Source of the DNA: Lachnospiraceae bacterium UBA3732
GTDB lineage: Bacteria; Bacillota; Clostridia; Lachnospirales; Lachnospiraceae
Direction: 5' to 3'
Assembly: GCA_002372545.1 (NCBI GenBank)
Contig: DFHD01000052.1
Span: 403-8,554, forward strand
Length of the DNA stretch: 8,152 nt
This document shows, one piece after another, positions 1-6,779 of this stretch. The notes below the pieces were generated by a model. It ran no database searches and was not told the origin of the DNA. It saw nothing but the letters and a program-made list of their open reading frames with translations. A program made the translations under genes and the position numbers. Position 1 is the first letter of the stretch; each line of letters begins with the position of its first letter.

Positions 1-140
1 AACGCCCGGACACTGCGAACAGGAGCCGAAGGCGACAGACTGCGAAGCAGGCTGGTTCGCAGTGGAGCGGGGTTCTGAACTTTTTCGCGAGAGTGGAAAT
101 GCGTGATAACGCCCGGACACTGCGAACAGGACTGCGAAGC
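1..140. repeat. Intergenic repeat cluster with direct and inverted copies
   Basis: No gene is visible here. A 24-base segment at 1-24 (beginning AACGCCCGGACACTGCGAAC) recurs exactly at 108-131, a period of 107 bases. The following ten bases (131-140, ACTGCGAAGC) match 39-48, so the second copy equals the first with 15 bases removed. The octamer ACTGCGAA occurs directly at 12-19, 39-46, 119-126 and 131-138 and inverted at 56-63. This allows competing hairpins: 11-20 with 55-64 (10 bp) or 39-46 with 56-63 (8 bp, 9-base loop). It looks like a dispersed intergenic repeat, possibly cut at its left side by the window edge. Its function is unknown. Confidence 0.7.
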
Positions 141-165
141 TTATCTGTACTTTTGGACGCTTTCG

Positions 166-174
166 TGTTAAAAT
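166..174 (+). promoter_or_regulatory. Candidate extended -10 promoter of the AIM24-family gene
   Basis: TGT-TAAAAT (166-174) fits an extended -10 element (TGn plus a TATAAT-like hexamer). No good -35 hexamer sits at 16-18 bases upstream; the nearest is the weak TGTACT at 146-151. Transcription would begin near 181, giving a leader of about 60 bases before the ATG at 242. This is a prediction from motif matching only. Confidence 0.35.
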
Positions 175-190
175 ACCATCAGTTGGTATT
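172..190. promoter_or_regulatory. Inverted repeat, candidate operator
   Basis: AATACCA (172-178) and TGGTATT (184-190) form a perfect 7-bp inverted repeat around the 5-base centre TCAGT. It overlaps the candidate -10 and the expected transcription start of the downstream AIM24 gene, the usual place for a repressor site. An RNA hairpin is possible but would be AU-rich and weak. The cognate regulator is not identifiable from the window. Confidence 0.4.
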
Positions 191-241
191 CAATACTCTC
201 GGCCGCTCTCCGGCGGGGAAGGGAAAAGAAGGGGGAAAAGA

Positions 242-1072
242 ATGATCCAGTATAATAATATCTTTAATAATCCGAACATGAAATGCATCAGCCAGGGCGG
301 ACAGTTCTATGTTTACGAACATCAGGAGGACCGCTCCGTTTCTCCGGGAAGCGCAACCTATGCCTACTTTATGAAGGAAATGAATGTTAAAAAGAGGCAG
401 GCGCTGATCGCACTGAACGGAACTTCTGCCAAGGTACAGGCAGGAGCTATGCAGTGGATCTCGGGAAATGTGGAGATGAGCTCAGGCGTGACCGGTGTTG
501 GTAACTTCCTCGGCAAAATGGTCAAGGGTGCAGTTACCGGTGAATCCGCCGCTAAGCCCGTATATACAGGCCAGGGGTATGTTATGCTGGAACCCACGTA
601 TAATTTTCTCCTGATCGAAAATGTGGCAGAGTGGGGCCAGGGCATGGTGCTTGATGACGGTCTTTTCCTTGCCTGTGATGCGCATCTGCAGGAATCCATC
701 AGTAAAAGGTCCAATGTGTCCTCTGCGCTGATGGGCGGCGAGGGATTCTTTAATCTCTGCCTTTCCGGCGAAGGCTATGCCGTTCTGGAGTCCCCTGTGC
801 CGAGAGAAGAGCTTTTCGAGTTTGTTTTGAATAATGATGTGCTGAAGATCGACGGAAATATGGCGATCGCCTGGTCCAGCTCTCTGCAGTTTACGGTGGA
901 GAAATCCACAAAATCACTGCTTGGATCCGCAGTGTCAAAGGAAGGTCTGGTCAATGTTTACCGCGGAACCGGAAAGGTTCTTATGGCGCCCACCATGAGC
1001 GGCACCATGCGGTATGATCATAACGGACCGGAACAGACAATCGCCAATGCGTCCAGTACGATCTTCCATTGA
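242..1072 (+). CDS. AIM24 family protein (DUF124-type)
   Basis: The 276-residue product resembles the AIM24 family (Pfam AIM24; related to TIGR00266 proteins), widespread bacterial proteins of unresolved biochemical role; yeast Aim24 is mitochondrial, but that gives no direct function here. Visible family features are a glycine-rich beta-sheet pattern, the AGAMQWISGNVEM segment (residues 67-79), GGEGFFNLCLSGEGYAVLES (165-184), and the closing block around DGNMAIAWSSSLQF (204-217). There is no signal peptide, membrane helix or recognisable catalytic motif, so a cytosolic beta-structured protein is likely. The ATG is preceded by AAGGGGG (229-235) at 6 bases, which supports this start. It has its own candidate promoter with an overlapping inverted repeat and is separated by 109 bp from the next gene, so it may be a single-gene unit. 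The family call is fairly secure; the function is unknown. Confidence 0.85.
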   Translation: MIQYNNIFNNPNMKCISQGGQFYVYEHQEDRSVSPGSATYAYFMKEMNVKKRQALIALNGTSAKVQAGAMQWISGNVEMSSGVTGVGNFLGKMVKGAVTGESAAKPVYTGQGYVMLEPTYNFLLIENVAEWGQGMVLDDGLFLACDAHLQESISKRSNVSSALMGGEGFFNLCLSGEGYAVLESPVPREELFEFVLNNDVLKIDGNMAIAWSSSLQFTVEKSTKSLLGSAVSKEGLVNVYRGTGKVLMAPTMSGTMRYDHNGPEQTIANASSTIFH

Positions 1073-1181
1073 TCGTATGCTGACTTTATACAAAAATCTC
1101 TGAAAAAAGGCTCCGATCACTTGCCGGAAGGCAGAATGGAAAGCGAAGAAAGAAACAGGGGAAAGATCCCCGGATAGTTGA
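1073..1181. other. Short intergenic gap between AIM24 gene and zf-HC2 gene
   Basis: This gap has no clear terminator: no GC-rich hairpin is followed by a T-run. A -10-like TATACA lies at 1087-1092 without a convincing -35, so the promoter of the downstream genes is uncertain and read-through from the AIM24 gene is possible. A small hairpin, GGGG (1158-1161) with CCCC (1168-1171) around AAAGAT, sits just upstream of the next start codon and includes the only purine-rich stretch nearby, so translation of the next gene may be weak or structure-dependent. Confidence 0.4.
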
Positions 1182-1766
1182 ATGAATCATTTTGAGGCAC
1201 AATCTTATATTATCCCCTTCATCGAAGGCAAACTCCCCGAGCGTGTTAAAGAGGATTTTGTCATTCATATGAAAAACTGCAGGGACTGTCACGAGGAGCT
1301 GGAGATCAACTACATGCTCCTTGTTGGCATGCGTCAGCTGGATAAGGAAGAGAAGGTTTCTACGGATTTCCGTAAGGATCTGGATCAGGAGCTCAGCCGG
1401 ATGAAGCAGAAGGTTCACGGAAAGCAGCGTATGCGCTTTTCGGCCTTTTCTATTTGCATGGCAGTCATCATCCTGGGCTCTGCTTTCTTTTACGGAACAG
1501 GCCTTTCCGGCGTTTATGCCTACGAGCAGGATATCCGGAAGGCAAATCAGGGAAATTCCTACTATGCCAATGCCTTTTCCTCCGCCTATTATCCTCAGCT
1601 TCCCGACCATATTCAGGAGACAAACGAAAGGATGAAGCGGGAAGAGAAGGAGAAGGAATTTACCACTTTTGACCGGATAAAGCAGACGAGGTATATCCAG
1701 GCGAAAAGAAAACAGTATGAGCATATCATCCCGAAATCGGGCGGAGGCGGAAAGGAAGAACAATGA
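1182..1766 (+). CDS. Membrane-anchored zf-HC2 (anti-sigma-like) protein
   Basis: This 194-residue protein has an N-terminal zinc-finger of the anti-sigma (zf-HC2) type: H29-x3-C33-x2-C36, preceded by the typical 'FIEGKLPERVKEDF' helix (residues 13-26). A basic stretch (K75-R85) leads into one membrane helix (about 86-108), so the finger should be cytoplasmic and the C-terminal 85 residues outside. That outer part is Tyr-rich, then strongly charged, ending in SGGGGKEEQ. In the family, such fingers bind and hold ECF sigma factors; no sigma gene is visible nearby, so the partner is unknown. The start is fixed because an in-frame TGA (1179-1181) lies directly before the ATG and the domain begins almost at residue 1; the ribosome-binding site is poor. 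Its stop overlaps the polA start as ATGA, indicating translational coupling. Domain call good; regulatory role inferred. Confidence 0.7.
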   Translation: MNHFEAQSYIIPFIEGKLPERVKEDFVIHMKNCRDCHEELEINYMLLVGMRQLDKEEKVSTDFRKDLDQELSRMKQKVHGKQRMRFSAFSICMAVIILGSAFFYGTGLSGVYAYEQDIRKANQGNSYYANAFSSAYYPQLPDHIQETNERMKREEKEKEFTTFDRIKQTRYIQAKRKQYEHIIPKSGGGGKEEQ

Positions 1767-4405
1767 AGCTACTTCTCATCGACGGAAACAGCATAATGAA
1801 CAGGGGGTATTTTGCCCTGCCCAAAGAGCTGACCAACCGGGCGGGACTGCATACCAATGCGATCCTTGGCTTTATGAATATCTTTTTCCGGATCTACGAG
1901 GAGGAGCAGCCGGATCATGTGGCTGTGGCCTTCGATCTGCACGCGCCTACCTTTCGTCATCTGATGTACCCGGAGTATAAAGGGACCAGAAAGCACACCG
2001 AACCGGAGTTGCTGGAGCAGTTTCCGGTCATCAAGAAACTGATTTCCGCTATGGGTATCCGTATTCTTGAGCAGGAAGGGCTGGAAGCGGACGACCTCCT
2101 TGGCTCGATGGCCAAAAGGGCGGAAAAGGAAGGCTATACCGTGACCATCCTTTCCGGAGACAGGGATCTGCTTCAGCTGGCCACGGAGAAGATCTGTATC
2201 CGCATTCCCAAGACCTCGAAGGGAAAAACCACTGTCTATGATTATCATGCGAAGGAGGTTGAAGAGGAATACGGCGTAAACCCGGCAGGATATCTTGAAA
2301 TGAAGGGGCTGATGGGAGATTCCTCGGATAATATCCCCGGCGTTGCGGGAGTTGGCCCGAAAACTGCGGAGAAGCTGATCCGTGAGTTCCATACCGTGGA
2401 TAATCTGCTGGCGCATCTGGATGAGGTGACACCGGAAAAGCTCCGGATCAAGCTGACGGAGCAGGCGGAGAGTGCCAGGTTTTCCCGCGTGCTTTCCGAA
2501 ATCCGGACAGAAGAGGAGCTTTTATTCGGTCCTGCTGACACAAGGATTCCGGAGGAAGGTGTTGTAACCCGGGCTTTCCTTGAGGGACTTAAAGAAAATC
2601 AGTTATATAAGCTTTTGGGACGGTTTTCGGGCGGAGAAGAGTCAAAAGAGGAACTCGGCAAGGTGCCGCCCCTCACGGTAAACCCTTACTCGCCTGATGA
2701 CTTTGAAGGCACTGTAAAAGAGGCTTTTTCAGTAAATAAATCGAGCGGCCGGCCGTATTTCGGGCTTGTGCCCCGGATTTCCGCAGGTATTATTACCGGT
2801 GCGTATTACGCTGTGGGCGAGCGGATTTTCTTTCGGGAGGGAGGTTCTTCCTCTCTTGCCGTATGGATCGAAGAAGCCTGCAAAAAAGGATGGACGCCTG
2901 TAATTGAGGATTTGAAGAGCCTTCTTGGCTGTATTGCCCTTCCGGAAACGGAAGAAACGGAAGAAATCTTTGACTGCCGGATCGCGGCTTATCTGCTGGA
3001 TCCGCTGGCAAATGATTATCCATTGGGGGAGCTTCTTCTCAGCTATGCTCATCTGCAGATGGAGGAAAAGAAGCCTGCTGATGGTGAGCAGCTTTCCCTG
3101 TTTGATGAGGTGCCCGGCGATGACGCTTCAGCATATGCTTTATTCTGTTTATATCCCGAACTGGTAAGGAAGCTGGAAGAGACCGGCAGCATGCGGATCT
3201 ACAGGGAAATTGAGCATCCTCTTACCTGGTGCCTTACGGATATGGAAAGGGAGGGCATCCGCACCTCTGCGGCAGTTCTCGAGGAGGCAGGGAAGGATTA
3301 TGAGTCCAGGCTGAAGAACCTCGAAAAGGAAATCTTCAGCTATACTTCCGGAGAGTTTAATATTCTTTCTTCTAAGCAGCTGGGGGTAATTCTCTTTGAT
3401 GAGCTGGGACTTCCGGCCGGAAAAAAGACGAAGAGCGGTTATTCCACCAATGCGGATATTTTGAATAAGCTCAGGGATGCGCATCCCATTGTGCCGCTCA
3501 TCCTGGAATACCGGAAGATTTCCAAGCTGCTCTCTACTTATGCAGCCGGTCTTCCCCGCTGCATATCCAGTGACGGCAGGATCCATACCACCTTTCAGCA
3601 GACGGTTACGGCCACGGGAAGGATCAGTTCAGTGAATCCGAATCTGCAGAATCTGCCCCAGCGGTCCTCCGAAGGGCGTGAGCTCAGGAAGGCGTTTATT
3701 CCCCGTGAAGGCTATATCTTTATTGATGCGGATTATTCGCAGATCGAGCTTCGTGTAATGGCGGCTCTCTCCGGCGATCCGGTCATGCAGGATGCGTTCC
3801 GGAAGGGAGAGGATATCCATACGATAACGGCATCCCAGGTGTTTCATGTTGCGCCTGAGGATGTGGATCCTCTGATGCGACGCAGGGCGAAGGCTGTCAA
3901 TTTCGGCATCATCTATGGAATCAGCGCGTTTGGTCTGGGAGAGGATCTTTCCATTTCGCGTGAGGAGGCAAAGGATTATATTGCCAGATATTTTGAACGG
4001 TTTTCCGGTGTAAAGCGCTTTCTGGACGAACAGGTCAGCCGGGCAAAAAAGGATGGGGTCGTGAGAACGCTGTTCGGCCGCATCCGGCCCATGCCCGAGC
4101 TTTCCGCTTCGAACTATATGCAGAGAGCCTTCGGAGAAAGAGTGGCAATGAACGCACCTATCCAGGGTACGGCTGCGGACATCATTAAGCTGGCCATGAT
4201 CAGTGTATGGCGGGAGCTGAAAAGGCGCGGACTGAAGTCCCGTCTGATCCTGCAGATCCATGATGAGCTCCTGATCGAAACTGCTCCCGGCGAGGAGGAA
4301 GAGGTGCAGACTCTGCTGACGGAATGCATGACGGGGGCGGCGGAAATAGGCGTGCCCCTTACCGTGGATGTGCATAGAGGAGATAATCTTTATGAGGCAA
4401 AATAG
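1763..4405 (+). CDS. polA: DNA polymerase I
   Basis: This 880-residue enzyme fills gaps and removes RNA primers during lagging-strand synthesis and repair. Residues 1-290 form the 5'-3' exonuclease: D7, D58, the E108-A-D110-D111 cluster, SGDRD (131-135), and the helix-hairpin-helix GVAGVGPKTA (193-202). Residues about 300-475 occupy the 3'-5' exonuclease position but lack the acidic metal ligands (YFGLVPRIS replaces the FDTET-type motif), so proofreading should be absent, as in Bacillus-type and Taq polymerases. The polymerase domain is intact: motif A DADYSQIELR (D657 catalytic), motif B R706/K710/F714/Y718, and motif C QIHDELLIE (H833, D834, E835). F714 is the position that disfavours dideoxynucleotides in this family. 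The start has AAGGAA (1752-1757) upstream and overlaps the zf-HC2 stop by 4 bp; the 3' end overlaps coaE. Length and motifs are typical. Confidence 0.98.
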   Translation: MKLLLIDGNSIMNRGYFALPKELTNRAGLHTNAILGFMNIFFRIYEEEQPDHVAVAFDLHAPTFRHLMYPEYKGTRKHTEPELLEQFPVIKKLISAMGIRILEQEGLEADDLLGSMAKRAEKEGYTVTILSGDRDLLQLATEKICIRIPKTSKGKTTVYDYHAKEVEEEYGVNPAGYLEMKGLMGDSSDNIPGVAGVGPKTAEKLIREFHTVDNLLAHLDEVTPEKLRIKLTEQAESARFSRVLSEIRTEEELLFGPADTRIPEEGVVTRAFLEGLKENQLYKLLGRFSGGEESKEELGKVPPLTVNPYSPDDFEGTVKEAFSVNKSSGRPYFGLVPRISAGIITGAYYAVGERIFFREGGSSSLAVWIEEACKKGWTPVIEDLKSLLGCIALPETEETEEIFDCRIAAYLLDPLANDYPLGELLLSYAHLQMEEKKPADGEQLSLFDEVPGDDASAYALFCLYPELVRKLEETGSMRIYREIEHPLTWCLTDMEREGIRTSAAVLEEAGKDYESRLKNLEKEIFSYTSGEFNILSSKQLGVILFDELGLPAGKKTKSGYSTNADILNKLRDAHPIVPLILEYRKISKLLSTYAAGLPRCISSDGRIHTTFQQTVTATGRISSVNPNLQNLPQRSSEGRELRKAFIPREGYIFIDADYSQIELRVMAALSGDPVMQDAFRKGEDIHTITASQVFHVAPEDVDPLMRRRAKAVNFGIIYGISAFGLGEDLSISREEAKDYIARYFERFSGVKRFLDEQVSRAKKDGVVRTLFGRIRPMPELSASNYMQRAFGERVAMNAPIQGTAADIIKLAMISVWRELKRRGLKSRLILQIHDELLIETAPGEEEEVQTLLTECMTGAAEIGVPLTVDVHRGDNLYEAK
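4378..4382 (+). promoter_or_regulatory. Ribosome-binding site deciding the coaE start
   Basis: AGGAG within AGAGGAGA (4376-4383), inside the end of polA, lies 9 bases before the ATG at 4392. The alternative upstream ATG (4368) and downstream ATG (4407) have no comparable site, so 4392 is the preferred coaE start. Confidence 0.75.
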
Positions 4406-5015
4406 GATGTTCCGGATCGGACTTACCGGTGGGATCGGTACGGGGAAATCCAAAGTGCTCGCCTTCCTTTCGGGCCGCGGGGATTCGGCCATTCTTGAGG
4501 CTGACAGGCTGGCGAAGGAACTGTATATTCCGGGAAACAGTGCCTATCAGCCGGTAGTTGAAGCCTTCGGCAGGGAAATTCTGGATGCCGGAGGGGAGAT
4601 TGACAGAAAAAAATTGGGACAGATCGTGTTTTCCGACCCGGAAAAACTGGTCGGACTGAACGAAATCGTCCATCCGCTGGTCAAAGAGGAAATCCTGGAA
4701 CGGATGGACAAGGCCGAAAAAGACGGAAAACGCTTTTTCTTTCTTGAGGCAGCTCTTCTTTTGCAGGATGGATACCGGGAAATCTGCGATGAAATCTGGT
4801 ATATTTACGCCGACAGGGAAGTGCGGCTGAAACGGCTTATGACCGGGCGGGGGATCGGAAGAGAGGATGCCCTGCGTGTTATGAACAGCCAGCCGGACGA
4901 AGACTGGTACAGAGAGAGGACGGACCGGAAGCTGGATAACAGCGGAGAATTTGAAAAAACCGAGGAGGAAATCCGGAACTGTCTATCCGATCTTCTGTTT
5001 TCGGTTGAAGAATGA
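4392..5015 (+). CDS. coaE: Dephospho-CoA kinase
   Basis: CoaE catalyses the last step of coenzyme A synthesis, phosphorylating the 3'-hydroxyl of the dephospho-CoA ribose with ATP in the cytosol. With the start chosen here the protein has 207 residues, normal for the family. A P-loop, GGIGTGKS (residues 13-20), lies at the N-terminus, followed by the LEADRLAKELY segment with the acidic residue expected in the active site, the IVHPLVKEEI segment, and the lid region RLMTGRGIGREDALRVMNSQ. The start at 4392 is preferred over an in-frame ATG at 4368 because of the AGGAG 9 bases upstream; it overlaps polA by 14 bp. Adjacency of polA and coaE is common in bacteria and suggests co-transcription. Downstream, a new promoter lies across its last codons and stop. 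Nothing unusual in sequence. Confidence 0.95.
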   Translation: MRQNRMFRIGLTGGIGTGKSKVLAFLSGRGDSAILEADRLAKELYIPGNSAYQPVVEAFGREILDAGGEIDRKKLGQIVFSDPEKLVGLNEIVHPLVKEEILERMDKAEKDGKRFFFLEAALLLQDGYREICDEIWYIYADREVRLKRLMTGRGIGREDALRVMNSQPDEDWYRERTDRKLDNSGEFEKTEEEIRNCLSDLLFSVEE

Positions 5016-5033
5016 ATTGAAATATGATAGAAT
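5005..5033 (+). promoter_or_regulatory. Sigma-A promoter of the diguanylate cyclase gene
   Basis: TTGAAG (5005-5010) and TAGAAT (5028-5033) are separated by 17 bases, and TG at 5025-5026 makes an extended -10 (TGATAGAAT). Transcription should start near 5040, about 30 bases before the TTG start at 5072. The -35 lies in the last codons of coaE. It indicates that the cyclase and ackA can be expressed independently of polA-coaE. Confidence 0.65.
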
Positions 5034-5056
5034 ATTAACGTTATTTTAGGCTGATC

Positions 5057-5064
5057 AGGGGGAG
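5057..5064 (+). promoter_or_regulatory. Ribosome-binding site for a TTG start
   Basis: AGGGGGAG lies 7 bases before TTG at 5072-5074. The first in-frame ATG is codon 20, inside the first membrane helix and without a purine-rich site, and the ATG at 5065 is out of frame. The TTG start is therefore preferred. Confidence 0.7.
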
Positions 5065-5071
5065 ATGACCT

Positions 5072-6772
5072 TTGCCGGACGAGTTTAAAAATGAGTTTCT
5101 AAAACGGCATATTTTTCTTTATCGTGCGATGTTTTCACTCATTTTGTGTCTGATCTGCATGACAAAGGCTGCGGGGCTTTACCAAAGTAAAGGACTGCTG
5201 ATTTTTTATGTTCTGATCTACCTGTTTCTGTGGGGCGGAGAGGAGTTCCTTTATTCCGGCAAGGACAAGGAGAAGAGACGATATTACCTGTATTCGGTTC
5301 TGACCGCTGCAGCTCTTCTTGCCATGACGGTGGCTTCCTTCTTCGGCCGTCTTCCTGTATTCTGTGCATTCGGCAATCTGATGATCGGCATTCTGCTGAT
5401 CACGGATGATTATATCCTTTGCAATGTATATAATACGCTGATCGCCCTTATCCGGCGGTTCATCTATTCGTTTCTTCTTTCCATGGCTGTATTCCGTCCG
5501 TATTGGGGAACACTGAAGAATACATGGAAAACCCTGCTTCTTTTGGATGCTTTTCTGGTCTTCCTTACCGTTCAGCTTACGGCGTCCATGATCTATCTGA
5601 TAATCACTTATCATGATAAAAGGTATAATAAGATCTACTTTAAGCATCTGGACGTGATCGAGGAGAATAAGAATCTTCAGACACTTCAGGATAAGATTGA
5701 AAAGGTGAACAGCGAGATCAATTTCCAGCGGCTGAATCTGACGAGAGCCAATTCCGAGCTGGAACGGATGAACGTGGAGATCCGTTCGCTGATCGATGTC
5801 ATGAAATTCTTTTCCTCCGGCTTCAGCATCAGAGAGCATGCGGAGTATATGCTGAAAAATGTGACCAATGTAAAGAAGACTTCCGTTTCCGGACTTTATC
5901 TGGAAAAAGACGCGGCCATGCAGGACAGGCCGCTTATCGTGATCGATCCTGCGGACAGCTCGCTTGCTCCGGTTCTTCAGCGTGATATTGAGCAGATCTA
6001 TAATCTGATCTGCGAAGAGAATATCCGGGAGCCCTTTGTTCTGATCGAGAATTTCAAACCGAATTCCCATTATCTGCAAAGCGACAGAGTTTGCAACGCC
6101 ATTGCCTTTCCGTCCTACGACGGAGACAGATTTTATGGCGTAATGGTCTGCGTTGCCACATCGTACGACTTCTTCCTTTCCGGGCTGTCGTTCTACGAGT
6201 CGGCTGTTATGGACTTTACATCGGCGCTGATCTCCGACAGGCTGTATTCCCAGACAGAGGATATGGCAAAGAAGGATGGTCTGACCAAAATCTTCAACCG
6301 TGTATACTATAACCGTTTCTTCCCGGAGCTGTGTGACCAGGTTATGGCAGGAAACAGTGTGATGTCTCTGGCCATGCTGGATATTGACCACTTCAAGAGC
6401 GTGAACGATACCTACGGGCACCTCGCCGGTGATGAGGTGATCAAGATGGTGGCAAAAGTTGATGAAAAATATGCCGAAAAATATGGCGGCTACGCCGTTC
6501 GCTTCGGCGGTGAGGAATTCCTTTTGATCCTTCCGGGCGTGGGGCTTTCGGATGCAAAGGATATTCTTCAGCAGCTGCACAGGGATGTGCGTGAAACTGT
6601 GATCCATTTTGAAGATAAAGATATATCTGTCAATCTGAGTATCGGTATTGCCTGCTATAAGGAAACCTGCGGCAATCTTCAGGAGATCGTTGACAGAGCC
6701 GACCGGGCGATGTATTACAGCAAGGAGCATGGCCGCGGCCGGATAACCATAGATGGAAAAGAAGGAGAATGA
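5072..6772 (+). CDS. Membrane diguanylate cyclase (GGDEF domain)
   Basis: This 566-residue protein should make cyclic di-GMP from two GTP at the membrane. About six membrane helices are visible (roughly residues 14-34, 41-56, 72-91, 96-117, 121-141, 155-180), then a predicted coiled coil (about 188-245), a GAF-like region (about 246-390, weakly assigned), and a GGDEF domain (about 395-560). The domain opens with DGLTKIFNR (402-410), carries the metal-binding LDIDHFKSVND (436-446) and the active-site GGEEF (479-483), so catalysis is expected. The inhibitory RxxD site normally nine residues before GGEEF is KYGG (470-473), so product inhibition through it is not expected. No EAL or HD-GYP phosphodiesterase domain is present. 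The start is TTG. It has its own promoter, and its last codons contain the ackA ribosome-binding site. The signal sensed by the membrane part is unknown; the class is secure. Confidence 0.92.
   Translation: MPDEFKNEFLKRHIFLYRAMFSLILCLICMTKAAGLYQSKGLLIFYVLIYLFLWGGEEFLYSGKDKEKRRYYLYSVLTAAALLAMTVASFFGRLPVFCAFGNLMIGILLITDDYILCNVYNTLIALIRRFIYSFLLSMAVFRPYWGTLKNTWKTLLLLDAFLVFLTVQLTASMIYLIITYHDKRYNKIYFKHLDVIEENKNLQTLQDKIEKVNSEINFQRLNLTRANSELERMNVEIRSLIDVMKFFSSGFSIREHAEYMLKNVTNVKKTSVSGLYLEKDAAMQDRPLIVIDPADSSLAPVLQRDIEQIYNLICEENIREPFVLIENFKPNSHYLQSDRVCNAIAFPSYDGDRFYGVMVCVATSYDFFLSGLSFYESAVMDFTSALISDRLYSQTEDMAKKDGLTKIFNRVYYNRFFPELCDQVMAGNSVMSLAMLDIDHFKSVNDTYGHLAGDEVIKMVAKVDEKYAEKYGGYAVRFGGEEFLLILPGVGLSDAKDILQQLHRDVRETVIHFEDKDISVNLSIGIACYKETCGNLQEIVDRADRAMYYSKEHGRGRITIDGKEGE
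6762..6767 (+). promoter_or_regulatory. Ribosome-binding site deciding the ackA start
   Basis: AAGGAG lies in the last codons of the cyclase gene, 12 bases before ATG at 6780. This spacing is a little long but the only good site; the in-frame ATG at 6753 has no purine-rich sequence upstream and would add nine lysine/glutamate-rich residues before the conserved MNILVINCGSS start. It suggests translational coupling of ackA to the cyclase. Confidence 0.7.
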
Positions 6773-6779
6773 TAAAAAA

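Noticed and set aside
1..140. CRISPR array
   Set aside because: Only two copies of the long repeat with an 83-base gap and internal indel; the octamer copies are irregularly spaced.
1084..1185. A 33-codon basic open frame ending in TGA that overlaps the zf-HC2 start as ATGA, which could be the tail of a lost sigma factor
   Set aside because: It follows a stop at 1081, has no ATG, GTG or TTG start and shows no recognisable sigma motif; too short to support as a gene or remnant.
2660..3190. PolA proofreading domain loss as a novel feature
   Set aside because: Loss of the 3'-5' exonuclease acidic residues is well known in Bacillus-type and Thermus polymerases, so it is expected here.
4368..4391. 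Longer coaE start at 4368
   Set aside because: No ribosome-binding site precedes it, and it would add eight residues not needed by the family; 4392 has AGGAG at a good distance.
3629..4492. A 287-codon minus-strand open frame within polA
   Set aside because: It lies opposite the highly conserved polymerase motifs A-C, with no domain of its own.
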